A stretch of DNA of 64,000 nt from assembly GCA_024734555.1 (NCBI GenBank), contig JANPWX010000126.1, forward strand, positions 1,585,067 through 1,649,066. The letters are read 5' to 3'. Position numbers and translations under genes: made by a program. Below, one piece after another: positions 53,236 through 64,000 of this stretch. Every line of letters begins with the position of its first letter. Within the stretch, counting starts at the first letter, position 1. The notes beneath the pieces are model-generated. The model made no database searches. It saw only the letters and a list, made by a program, of their open reading frames with translations, and was not told where the DNA came from. The stretch comes from Trochalopteron elliotii. Taxonomy: Eukaryota; Chordata; Aves; Passeriformes; Leiothrichidae.

Positions 53236-54780
53236 ATAATGCAGCACAGCAAAGGCTGTAAATGTGAATGCTCCTGGATGCTGCTGTTCCTTTATTCTGT
53301 TCCTTCCCTTGTTGTTTCAAACCTGTAATTTATAGAGGTTATTCTTTTCAATAGTGTATTAAGTAAACAACCTTAATCTAGATGCATTGACAGTTTTGCT
53401 TTGCTTTTCCCTCATCTTTGAAAATGCCTGTAGCAGTGAAGCAGGAAGAAGGCGTAATAGAATTTAATATTTGACATATTTTAAATAGAGAACATCTGCC
53501 TTTTCAAAATGAGATATCTCTGAGCAGTTTTCCCCTACCTGTTATTCTTTTAGTGTTATAGTATAAGTCCCTACATAACATCCATTGCACAAAAGATGTA
53601 GCAGATAACACTTCATTTCAACTTTATAATATCTCTGGAAGCCAAATACCTATCAAGCTAAAACAGTGAAAGTCACCTTGGGGAGAGACTTCCACTTCTT
53701 GCTGCTGGCTGGAGCACTGCCAGGTGTTAAAGGGAGCCTGTTGTAAGTGGCTCAAGAGAACTCAGTAAAGCAAATTAGATGTGTGTGTGTTTGTGTAAAT
53801 GTTCTCTTTTTTTTTTTTAGGCACCTTTTATTTTTATCTTTAAAATGCCAGAAGGTTGGAGAGATTTAGGTCACTGTTACTCATTGAAATTGATGTTTTA
53901 TCATAGCTAACTGTGAAATCAATCTGTATACAAAGTGTTTTAATTTGTAGTCCATCCATTTTCTTTGAGCTTTCCAATACTCAGCAAGTCCAGGTGCTTC
54001 CCAGCAGTGATTAACTGCTCTTCCCACTTCTTACACCTGTGATGAAAAAGTGTTTGTGGCCAAAACTCTGGCTTGTGCTGGAGCCAGGTACCCCAAGAGG
54101 CAGTTCTTCCAAACTTCCCAGGAAATTCAAAGGAATTGGGCAATAGAGCAGGAATGGCTTTCAGCTGAAGTTGAGGGCCCTTTCAAAATGTGAAATATTA
54201 GGCTTAAAATTGAAGGGGGGAGATTTCAACTGTTGTTTTGAAAACCTACAGGGTGAGTTCTTCCACAGCATTTAATAGAAAGGTAATAGCTTCAACCTGC
54301 GTGGGCTGATAAATTTTTACAGTCTGTAGTTCAAAAATAAGCTCACAGAAATGTCAGGATGCTTAGATCCTCCTCCATTCCATCTCATCTCATTCTTGGT
54401 TTATGACAGTTTCAACAAGGTTGTTATCCCTGACAGCTTTCATAATGAACTTAAAAACAGAAAAGAGGGAAAACAAAACCAAACTCAAGAACAAAACAGA
54501 AGGCAGAATTAAAGATACAATGACTGCTGTTGGCTGTGATAGCCCAATTCCACAGAAATCTTTGTACTGTCTTTACTCCTCTGTGAGGCACCTACTTGTA
54601 ACCTATGCACATGCATCCAGTAAATCTAATTGTTGGATAGTTTCTTGTTTGTTCTCCCATTCTTCTAGATAAATAGAAGGATGAGGAACAGAAAAATACA
54701 GAAGCTGCTTCAAATGTGTGAATATTTCCTCTATGTTCCTTTGGCAAATGTATTTCCAGAAACAGAATTAGTGAAACCAT

Positions 54781-54804
54781 TATCATGGGGTCTATCATGG
54801 GGTC
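54781..54804 (+). repeat. Two-copy 12-base tandem repeat
   Basis: Two perfect adjacent copies of TATCATGGGGTC, followed by a partial third start (TAT). This is probably a replication-slippage duplication inside the intron, with no visible function. Confidence 0.9.
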
Positions 54805-57800
54805 TATAAGGGAAGAATTTACTAAAATAGTTGTTATTTGTGGGGTGAACAATGGTAAGGTCAGTAAACCTGAAGTGTACTGAGATTGTGGGGTGTGGAG
54901 AGCAGCAATGAAAGCACTGACTTAAAGTATTGCAGAATTTTGGCTGCAGAGAGCTTGAACTAGTAAGTAAACTGGATTTTTTTATACTACAGCTGAAATC
55001 TTAATATATGTACAGAGAATAAAGAATTACAGATGTATTGTTACCATACTGAGACACCCTCTTCATAGGAAAGTACCCTGAAGCTTTCCTTGGGTACTCT
55101 GAGATTGGGACATTTAAACAATTGAGCATTTTTGTTTTGTCATTGGGCTGAAAAGGCCTTTTTACATCTTTTCTTTAGGGATGGAAAGTAAACAGAGGAG
55201 GTCAAATTACACCCAAAGTAACTTGTAACTCTAAATATTTTATTAGAGCATATCTGTAGTGAGGAATTGATGCTAATTTTAAGATGGGGTGCATCTGTAG
55301 GATCAGGTGTCTCTCAGATAAGGCAGTCTGTTGGAACTCCCATTTGGAATGGCTTCATTCTCTCTGGCTAATGCATCAGTATTAAGGAAACCACAAAAAT
55401 GTTGGGAGAAAAGATTACTGTGCTGTCAGCTGCTCAAGATTGCCTGTGTTCTTTTAAGAAATATAAATGAAACATTCCCTTGAGCAGGATTTCCTGAAAT
55501 AAACGTGTTTGGTTTGTTGGTTGGGTTTCTTCTTTTGCTTGGAAACCTTTCATTAAATGGACCTTCATCTGTGTGCTGGCTAATTGCTGCCAGAAAGCTT
55601 CCCTTTATTGTCCTGTCAGCAGCAAAATCCGTTTATCACATGATAAATCTTCTATCTCAATGCCTGTGCCTGACAAATGAGGCATGAGTGCAAATACTCC
55701 CTCTCTCTCAAAATATAAAACGGCTCTATTTGATTGCCCCAGTATAACACCTTTAGCATTACTGAATGCTTTTATACTACAAGAAATGCATACTTTTAAT
55801 GCTTGAATTAAATGTTCCTTTTTATGTGTCTGACAAGGGGGTTTCGATTGTCCTGATACTTTGTGTTTGCTGCTGGGTGCAGTGTTCAGAAAATAGTAAG
55901 AGGTGAATCTGTGCTAATGCTGTAAACTTGTTTTTACATGTGCTGTGCTGCCTGACACTGAGTGTGGCTTTTTGATGAGCCACAGCCATTGAAAGCCTGT
56001 CTGTGCTAGTCTAAAAGACAGGAAAATAAGGCAAATTAGGTATAAATTGCAAGTTAATCCCTTGAGTTCTGTGTTGGTAATTTAAATTAAAAATCCAAAT
56101 CACTGTGAATACACTGTAGAGTGCCAGAGCATGGTGAAAAACTCACTGAGGGTAACTGGTAAGTCACACATTGTCTAGGAGGTGATTTTCAGTGGTCTGA
56201 AATTCTGCTCTGTGGTTTTTGTGTACACGTAGCAACTGTTGGAGACAATTGTCATGGCTGAAACGTTTCTGTGTTCGTTACCTTGTCTTGTTTACCAATA
56301 ACATGGAGCAAGTCTTTGATGAGGGAGGACCTGATCCTGCAGGTCAAAGTTCATTCCTCCTTTTGTGCTGTTGCTGCAGCCAGATGAGGCGTTTCAGGTC
56401 GTTCCTGTTGTCTGATCTTAACAGCTTTAGGAAAAATGACACGTGACAGTGTGTGCCAGCATGGCAGCTCGTGTCTGAAAAGCAGGGCTCGGGCTTGGGT
56501 TTGTTGTATAGTGCTGGAAGAAAGAGCTCTCTGAGGTTATGCAAGGGCACTTCTTGGCATTTAGAAAACTCCTTCATTGTTCCTTTCCGAGCATAAGTAT
56601 CCATTTCTGATTCATCAAATTGCTGATGTCCTACCTTAATTCCTGTTATTCCCATTGCTGCTTCCCAAATTCAAGAGCACTTTGCATCCAGTTTTGTCAT
56701 GGCTTTGCAAAACTCACATATTTCAGGCCTGCGAAACGTTTTTTCTGCTCTTCGAAGATCACTTATGAATATGGTACTTTGAATAAAAGTATTGTTTCCC
56801 ACTTCAGTAGGAGAACACTGAGCTGTGTTGCTTTGTGTGTATCCACTTCACAAAGAGCTACTGTAAACTCCGCCAGCTCTTTTTCTCCTCTCACTGCTGA
56901 GTTTATAAAAGCTGTGACAGTGATCACGCTGACAACTAAGCAGAAAGGAGAAGTATTGTGCACAGGTAACAAGCAAAAACCCCTGTTGGATTGTATGTCA
57001 TGAAATAAATGTTGAGTTTCTGGTTTCCTTTCTTCCAGTTATTAAAATGTGTGCCTTGAAAAAGGGAGAAAAGATTTAGAGGCTTGGAAGGGATAGATAG
57101 CATCTTTCCTGATGTTTACTTGCTGAGAAAATTCCTTTGTGTTGAAGAGGAAAATTCTTTCAGCTCTGTCTCAAATTAGATACAGAGGTCATGTTGGTAC
57201 CTGACTGGTATATTCAGCATCATGTTGCTGTTAATTACACTGCTGGTGGAGAGGCATTTGTGCTGCTTTCAGTCTTGTAGGATTTCATTACTTCATTATG
57301 TTGAAGTATCATTTGCTCACAGATGTGTCTAGGAAAAGAAATGCTGTTTGGGTGAATCTTTTTTCTGTTTGGGGTTTCTGTGTGTAAACATCTGGCTAGA
57401 GGACATGTCTGGAGCCACTTCAAGAGATGCACTCTATTTTGCTTTGCAGCAGCTTGGCTCATCTGTTGCCAATCTGAATGTTTAAATCAAAAACTATAGG
57501 TCAGAATATTTATTTGGACTTAAGAGCCACTGGGCAAGCCAGGGATATATATCATGGTTAACATTTCCCTTGGATGTAGCATTTCATTCTGAGACTTAGA
57601 TGAAGAAAAGTATCATTTGCTGATGCTTATTTATGTTTGTAGTAACTTAGAAAGCCCAAATACCTTTTACTAGTTTCATGTTCTTTCCCTAGTGTGTGTA
57701 ATGTTGTCATTAGGATCGATTCTCTCTCTCATCTTTGGGGATGTGCTGTTTTGTTGCTTGGTTGGGCTGAAAAGTCAGCACTTGCTAGGGGTAGGGTAAC

Positions 57801-58920
57801 TTTATATAGGTTAAAGTAATTCTGTTGGGGTTAGGGCTACCCAGGTTAGACTGGCATCTGCTGGACTTTTTATTCTTCCCAAAAGAGCTTTTGCTGGTCA
57901 CTCTGGAAGACAGTACAGAAGTTGATGGAGCCCAGATACCAACCCAAACAGAAGGCCCTTTGCTAGTTTGTAAATACAGTGGCTTTTGTCCAGTACTGTC
58001 TTACACAGATTACCAGACCTTTGCCACAGAGGCAGATAGATGGTTCTTGCAAAGTTTTTAGGACTCTTTGTTCTTACCCTTCAGCAAGAAATGCTGAATA
58101 CAAGAGCCCTCTGGACATTTACTGTTTTCAGTTTTTGCGAATTCTGTTTTGAAATGAAATGTGATTTATGGAAGTAAAGATGTATTTGTATACAGATTTT
58201 ACTTCAGTGTTTTAAACAAGCTTATCTAGAATGTTTAGGTAGCTGCAATTGCAAAAACAATGTGGTGTTAGTGTTCGTTATTGCAAATTTGTTAGTCACC
58301 AAAATAATGACAACAGCTACCTACTGGGCTTGTGTGGTGGTTGGGCAGTGTAAGACTATCTTAAAAGAGAAAAACAGGTGTGTTGTCCAGAATCCTGAAG
58401 CCCAAAACTTCTCTTTGAGATCATTGTTTCCTAAATATTACTGCGAAATTAGAGCTCCATCAAATTACACAGAGGTGCAAGCTTGATCCAGATCAGGCAG
58501 AAGCACATAAGTCTGTTTTTGTTAAACTAGAGAATGTGATGTGTGGTATTTGTGCTGTAGCTGTGGGAGGACAGGATGTGGCTCCACAACATAGTAAAGT
58601 CTTCTCTAGGACAGATGTCTCCTGAAAACATTTTGGGGGAATTGGAACTGCTGTAATGATTTAGTACTGCTTCCATGTGCTGTCACATGGCTGCAGTGGT
58701 TTTGATTTGGTAGTAAGAGCCCAGAGAGCCTTTTTCAAAGTATTTTTCCACTGTTCACTCTGAAAGCAGATAGCTGAGCTGATTGCCCCACCAGTGTTAC
58801 GGGCACAGCAGGTTTGCTTTGTGGTGCTCTCTCCCCGTTCTACTCTTCCACCTCGCCGTGTGTCTCACCACACTGTGCAGCAGGAGAACATTAACACATT
58901 TACTCCCTGCTCCCTGCCAG

Positions 58921-59528
58921 GTTACCAAGATGGTCAAGACAGTGACCACGAGGACGGTGCGGCAGGTGCCGCTGGGGCCGGACGGGCTGCCTGCCATGGA
59001 CGGCTCGTCGCCCATGGGCAGCTACACAGACTCCATCGACAGGCGGTACCTGAAGAACGGGGAGCGCTTCATCACCCCCCAGGCCTCGTCCACCCTGACC
59101 CGATCCTACAACAGCTACAACGACTCGTACCCCGAGAGCCACGAGGGCCAGTACCGCCCCTACATCGGCCACGATGGCTATGGAGACCTCTCGGACAACT
59201 ACGGCAGCTTGTCCCGGGGCGTCACCTACCGGCCCCGCTACGCCTACGTGCCGGGGGGCACCTACCGGCCCGACGATGGCAGCTTCACCCTGCCCAGCAG
59301 GAGGGAGAACTACGGGCCTGTGGCCCAGCCCCAGGTGCCGCTGGGCAGCAGCGTTGACTTGAACCGCTCCCAGCCCGAGCGCTTCCAGCCCGAGCCCTAC
59401 GGACTGGAGGATGACAACCGCAGCCTCGGAGTGGATGATGAGGGGTATGAACTGGATCCGGATTACTCCACTGTGAACAGGAGGACGTCTGCAGGTGTGC
59501 CAGATAGAGGAAGACCTCACAAAGGAAG
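58921..59528 (+). CDS. ARVCF: ARVCF internal coding exon B (202 codons + 2 bases)
   Basis: This exon continues ARVCF directly from exon A: ...TETK joins VTKMVKTVTTRTVRQVPLGP, a block conserved in delta-catenins. It covers the unstructured N-terminal segment before the armadillo repeats. It is rich in tyrosine (17 of 202 residues: 35, 43, 63, 66, 70, 78, 81, 87, 94, 103, 107, 109, 115, 131, 160, 176, 182). DNYGSLSR (92-99) and EPYGLEDD (158-165) are hallmark family motifs whose tyrosines correspond to p120 Tyr228 and Tyr280. NYGP at 130-133 lines up with p120 Tyr257, and Tyr176/Tyr182 with Tyr291/Tyr296. The acceptor is CTGCTCCCTGCCAG and the donor is GGAAG|GTAAAA, leaving phase 2 before the expected 'AYED' exon, which is not in the window. 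A weaker internal donor (GCAG|GTGTGC) at 59495 is possible. The exon is markedly GC-rich (37/60 and 45/60 in two adjacent blocks I counted). In-frame sequence upstream of 58921 is intron. Confidence 0.95.
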
Positions 59529-62500
59529 GTAAAACCTGTTTGTTTTTCACCGTGCTCTTCTGCGGCTTGTGCTTATTTGCTCATGTACGTTCAAACTCTG
59601 TGATCTGGTATGTTCTGGAATTACTTGACAGAAAAACAGCCCATAAATGACTGCAAAATGCACATGAAGTAAGGGAGAGAGGGAGGGGTTGGGCCCAAGG
59701 CCCCTTTCAGTGATTCTGGGCTGCTTAGTTCAGGTTGAATTTAGAAAGATGACCTTGTACAAGAAGGTTAAGTTACTTTTTTTTCCTCTTCCTGAAAAAG
59801 AGTTGTGAATGCGTTGTGTTTTCCCAGAGCCATCCCACACTAGCAAGGTGAAAAGAGGGACTTGTGATCTGTGAGACTCCTGGCAGGTCTGGTTGTGTGC
59901 ACATCTGCCAAAGAAAAGCTTTGAACAGCTGGTTGGGGTTGCAGATGAGCTGATCCCTGGTGGTGAAGGGGTGCCAAGCTGTCTTGTGAGGTTAGCCCAG
60001 ATCCTGTGCTAAGCACAGAACCTCAGCTGTCTGACCAGGTTGTGCTGAGCCTCACAGATCTGAAAGACTAGATCATTATTTTTGTCCTGTGCCTACAGAA
60101 GGGGAGAAGAGTATCTGTGTTGCATTTAAAGTGACCAGTTACAGATTACTTCTGGTTCAGCCCAGTTTCTAAGGAATGTTCTATTTTATGCCATGTTTTC
60201 TGGTGTTAGTTCTTCATGCTGTGTTCACAGCTATCTGCTCTTGCATTTGAGAAAAATAACAACCCACAGGCTTGGGAAAAAGAGTCCTGTTACTCAGCTG
60301 AGAGTCATCTTGTATAGACCTGAAAAACTTGTAATACTTTGTTTTCTAAGGGATGTACAGATTTAATGTGTGCCTGCTTGAAGTCATATCCTCATGATTC
60401 ATGTTTTGATATGGATTTGGTTCTCAATCTTTTCCTTTTAATTTAGAATACTTTCCAGAGCTGTGAAGAGTCTGGATCCACCTGCCTCTGTATGTAGACA
60501 GTCTTTAAACTTAACATTTCTGACCTGAGGCTTTGCTGCATCAGCAGCAGTTGTTGGTGGGATTTGTGTTGGCCTTTTTGTTCTTCCAGAGTCCTCCTAC
60601 TTGGAGATGTTGTCATTCATGGTTTGGTGGCTCTATTTTTCTTCCCTGTTCTGGAAGTTCATTCCAAAGCTAGACAGAATCAAACATTTCCAAATTGTCA
60701 TCTGTACTTGTGAGAGGGGAAAAAAAAAAGACAAAAACCCAGTGAAAAGGTATCCAGGCATATCTCCCAGAACACCCCTCAAGTCCTTTGTGACATCTTT
60801 GATCTTTCAGGCTTACCCAGCAGTGGAATCACATCTCTGTTTTGTGGGGCTGAAGGAAATGCCTGCACCCAGTGGATGCCAGAATCCTGATCAATCTATC
60901 AGACTTGGATTAGTGCTTCCCTGAATTTATCAAGTTTACAGTTCTTGCTAAAAGAAGTCAGGCATCAGTGCTTTTAATTTTTTATTAACATTTTTCAAAC
61001 TGTATGCAAAATTAATAATTAAATGTATTCTTAGAATCTACCTATTTGCATTTTTAAATTTGGTGTTTTTATTAAACATCCCTTTGATTTATTGTTCCTT
61101 GCAGTTTGTGTAGGACCAATTCATAATTTTTCTTCTACGTTTCTTTTGTTGTGAGGTTTTTCCATATTTAATGTGATCAAGAGGCTTTGACAAATAATTA
61201 GCCTGACTGTGGCAGCAAACTTTAGCTGTTGAGAACATAAGAAGATTGTGTGAGGGGCCTCTTCATAAGCAGTTACTTTTTGACATTTCAAAGAAATACT
61301 TGAAAAATTCAATAAACCTACATTTCAGATATGCTGCTGCTCTGCAAGAAAATAAAGACTACAAGTAGTGCTTTGTACTAGATGAGGGTAATTGCTAATT
61401 TATTATTCCTCTCTATTTTTTTTAAATTTTTATTTCTGTGAAAATGATTAAATGAATGTGATTAATTGATGTCACCTTTGATTTCAAAAAGATTTAATGC
61501 ATAGAGCAGGTTTAACAGCAACTCTGTTGGACACTGTTCTATGTTGCACCAACTTTCAGCTTGGGCATCTCATTGTGTCCTGAACAGAATTCCTCCACTG
61601 ATGACTCACTGGGCTGTTCTCTCATGTTCCTCCCAGTAGGTGCTACTTCATTAGGGAGTAGTTTAAAGGTAAAATAAGAGTCCTTACTGTCAGTTCCTGT
61701 TCTGAGAGGGCTTGAGTGGAGGTTTCTCATCTGAATCTGTGCTAGTGAGTCTGACTCCCTGTGTGATGAGGCAGCCCAGCTGTGTCTGGAGGGGTTCCTA
61801 GGCAAGGGGATTACAAGTACAGACTGTACTTTCCAGCTCTTGCCTGCTCCATTTGATCACAGAGATAAGTACCTATTTGTGCTTTTCTTCTGTCATCACC
61901 AGCCTCATTTTAAGCTACTTATATTTCATTTTAAATTTGGGCAAAATGTGCCTCCTCACAAACATCTCCAAATCCAGATAAATGCACAAAGGCAAATATT
62001 CCCTCTGTTGGCTCCTCGTTGCTTGTGGCTGGGTTCTCTTGTTTTCCTTCATACTGAGTCTCATGTAAGATACATCACTTTCTGCAAGAGTACCTGGCAC
62101 TTCTTGTTCTTCCCCTCAGCTTATGCTCAGGTGTAAGTCAGGTTGCATAATAAATTGGGGTTAGAGAAAAGCATTTGGGGTATATAATATTGATTTCATG
62201 TTATTCAGGTTTACTTGTGAAAGCATTTACACATCTTTGAGTTTGTGCCCTTTTTTTCTTCATTTGGTAGGTTGCCTGTATTATACTAGGTGTTTTATTG
62301 TAGTTTTAAAGTCTGATTTTACTGTGAGCTGGATGTTTTATATACAGTCCTTTTTTGAAAGAGAAGCAGAAAGTAGTGAATACTTCTATTCACAAAAAAA
62401 AAAAAAATCCCTACTGCTATTTGGCTATTTCTTAATCATTAAATCGAAATTAACACAGACAAGCTGGAAAAAAAATGGCAAGTCATAATTCATCTTACTG

Positions 62501-64000
62501 ATTCAATAACTTCTGTTCTGTTTTTCTTGCCTTGGTGGTGATTTCTTCCCAGAGTGGATCACTGCAGTCTGTACTTGCAGGAGCATTTGTGGGACCTCTT
62601 TTTTTCCCTAAGAGCTCTGGAGCAGCTATTGCCAGTGTTACTATTCCAGACTAGACAGGGTATAAATTTTTAATGTTGACTAAATCAACAACGGAACAGT
62701 TTTCTACTGGTAAATTTTCTATGCCAGAAGCCTGATTTAAGACACTGAGACTGTATTTGGTGGTCACTTCACCATCCAAATTATTATTACCAGGAAATGA
62801 GCCAGATTTTGGATTAAATACCTTTACCAGTGGGTCCTGTCTGGTGTGTATAGACAGTGAGAGTACTGGTAACACCCTACATGTCAGTCTCATTCTTCTG
62901 GTGCTTTTTTCAGTTCAGAATATAAAGGCTTGGAATTGTAGATAAACTTCCAGTCAGCACTTGTGGCCTAGGTTCACCCATTCCAAGTATATCATTGGGC
63001 AACATTGGGACATTGTCTGGTTTGGGGCAGGAGTTCATGGATGTGCCTGGGCAGAACAGGCTGAGGCAAGCAATGTGGTCAGTTTGAAAAATACTTGGGT
63101 TTTTCCTTTCTTCCCTAGTGTGAATTCAGTTTGATAATATTTGGGTAGCAGAAGGTGGTGAATGGCAGAGTTTGATGTGGCAGGAGGCAACCCGAGTTAG
63201 CTCATCCATTGGCAATTCTTAGGTGTTTCCACTTAAGGAGATTTTGGTGTTTTAACCATATGGCCCATAACTCAGGCTTGTCTCAGCAGAGAATTCACTC
63301 CAGTTTTGAATCCCCTTGTGTATCCTATCAGAGAACAGAGCCTGACAAAAGTAGAATCTCATTCTGCAGTCTTTACCTCTCCTCTGCAATGTTTGGCACG
63401 AAGTTTCCTACTGAAATCCCAAACCTTTCTGGTCTTTCATCCAAAGCAGACACCAGCTGCAGATTGTAATGAATGTAACACTTGTAGAAGTTGTTGAAGA
63501 TTAAATGTTTAAATCCTTCACCTGTTTACTCAAATGTGCCTGTGTTGAAGCCACAAGGAAGATGATAAATCCACAAGCTCTCTACCAGTTTTTAACTGTG
63601 CTAGAATATGTTTTGATCAATTCCCTGAGACAGGTGATTAGTGAGACCCATGACATCCTAAAAACTCGGCTGCCTTGCTGCAGACAGACGGAAGGCAAGA
63701 TGCTTGCAGTCAGCAACTCTGGCATAGCACCAGAGCTCTTCAGTCCTGAGAGTAAAGAGCTCTTGGTCTCCTGAGAGCAGTATCTGCTGAAGCTCTTGTT
63801 AGTCCTGTTCTGTATGGAGTGGCTTTTCCTTCCCAGCCTAGCTGCTCCAGTGATGTGGAAGTGAAAAATCACATTTGGCTCACACCAGTCTGACTCAGAA
63901 ACAGGATTTCTTTCCTCTCCCGTGTGTGTGTTGGTGACCAGCGTGTGTTTAATGCCCTGATAGACACTTGCTTTTGACTTTCTCACTCTGCCAGCCTGGT
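59529..64000 (+). other. ARVCF: Start of the next ARVCF intron
   Basis: The intron begins GTAAAA and runs off the window. I looked for the next expected family exon, which encodes the acidic linker and the first armadillo repeats, and did not find it. Noted are an A10 run at 60720-60729, a very AT-rich block at about 60972-61095 with several TAATTA/TTTATT motifs, and an A14 run at 62394-62407. Open frames near the right end (63209-63774 on +, 63582-63986 on -) contain no recognisable domain. Confidence 0.75.
60972..61095. other. AT-rich block, possible conserved non-coding element
   Basis: A 124-base block dominated by A and T, with repeated AATTAATAATTAA-type and TTTTTATTAAA motifs, including homeodomain-like TAATT cores. 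Such blocks are common both in neutral intron sequence and in conserved enhancers. Without alignment neither can be chosen. Confidence 0.2.

Larger units (their letters stand above)
50275..58920 (+). other. ARVCF: ARVCF intron between exons A and B
   Basis: A GT-AG intron of 8,646 bases, starting GTGAGA and ending CTCCCTGCTCCCTGCCAG. No further exon was recognised inside it. It contains a C7 run at 51344-51350, a CTT trinucleotide repeat at 53221-53235, a T12 tract followed by AG at 53807-53820 (an acceptor-like decoy with no recognised exon after it) and a two-copy 12-base tandem repeat at 54781-54804. Open frames such as 56620-57003 (127 codons) show no known domain. Confidence 0.85.

Noticed and set aside
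53807..53880. An excellent polypyrimidine tract plus AG at 53807-53820, suggesting an exon.
   Set aside because: The following sequence has a short frame with no family similarity and no convincing donor, so it is probably a decoy from a T-run.
58783..58920. In-frame extension of exon B upstream to an ATG at 58783.
   Set aside because: The 46 added codons do not resemble ARVCF, and the intronic acceptor CTCCCTGCCAG at 58920 joins cleanly in phase 0 to exon A, giving the expected family sequence TETK-VTK.
58900..59550. A 216-codon open frame on the minus strand across ARVCF exon B, and a 187-codon frame in a second + frame.
   Set aside because: Both are shadows of the GC-rich coding exon, where stop codons are rare in all frames. 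Neither encodes a recognisable domain, and the ARVCF frame is independently supported by family motifs and splice sites.
63505..63986. Open frames on both strands near the right edge, considered as the next ARVCF exon or another gene.
   Set aside because: Neither frame contains the armadillo-repeat or acidic linker motifs expected next, and no other family was recognised.
1..64000. CRISPR arrays, operons, phage or other prokaryotic systems, tRNA or rRNA genes, and intact endogenous viral genes.
   Set aside because: None was seen. Spliced exons with GT-AG introns, CR1 fragments and sparse coding content mark this as vertebrate nuclear DNA.

Overview
The window reads as ordinary vertebrate nuclear DNA, most likely from a bird. 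The coding content is two internal exons of one gene on the + strand. They encode part of the N-terminal, pre-armadillo region of ARVCF (delta-catenin family, related to p120-catenin), at 50116-50274 and 58921-59528. The avian call rests on the ARVCF match, one clear and one or two degraded CR1-type LINE fragments, the absence of recognisable mammalian SINEs, and generally low repeat content. A turtle or crocodilian source cannot be excluded from sequence alone.

Layout. Positions 1-50115 are non-coding sequence upstream of the first recognised exon, probably one very long 5' intron or part of one. They hold a CR1 3'-end fragment (14359-14674), a degraded CR1 piece (36748-36795), a possible further one (41311-41375), simple repeats, two small CpG-rich patches (8522-8636 and 35884-35965), a diverged direct duplication (34337-34393 and 34961-35017), and one weak candidate exon with a strong splice donor (10741-10835). 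Exon A (50116-50274) is 159 bases, phase 0 at both ends. An 8.6 kb intron (50275-58920) follows. Exon B (58921-59528) is 608 bases, GC-rich, and ends in phase 2. Positions 59529-64000 are the start of the next intron. The exon encoding the N-terminal coiled coil should lie upstream of position 1 and the armadillo-repeat exons beyond position 64000; I found neither here.

Together the exons give 255 complete codons plus two bases. They run from a linker after the coiled coil, through a conserved Glu-rich/Thr-rich block and the KTVTTRTV block, into a tyrosine-rich region with counterparts of several p120-catenin phosphotyrosine sites. Nothing prokaryotic, viral, CRISPR-like or operon-like was seen, and I found no convincing novel system. 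The more interesting points are the tyrosine-rich exon, the sharp GC contrast at that exon, the CpG patches deep in the intron, and the candidate exon.
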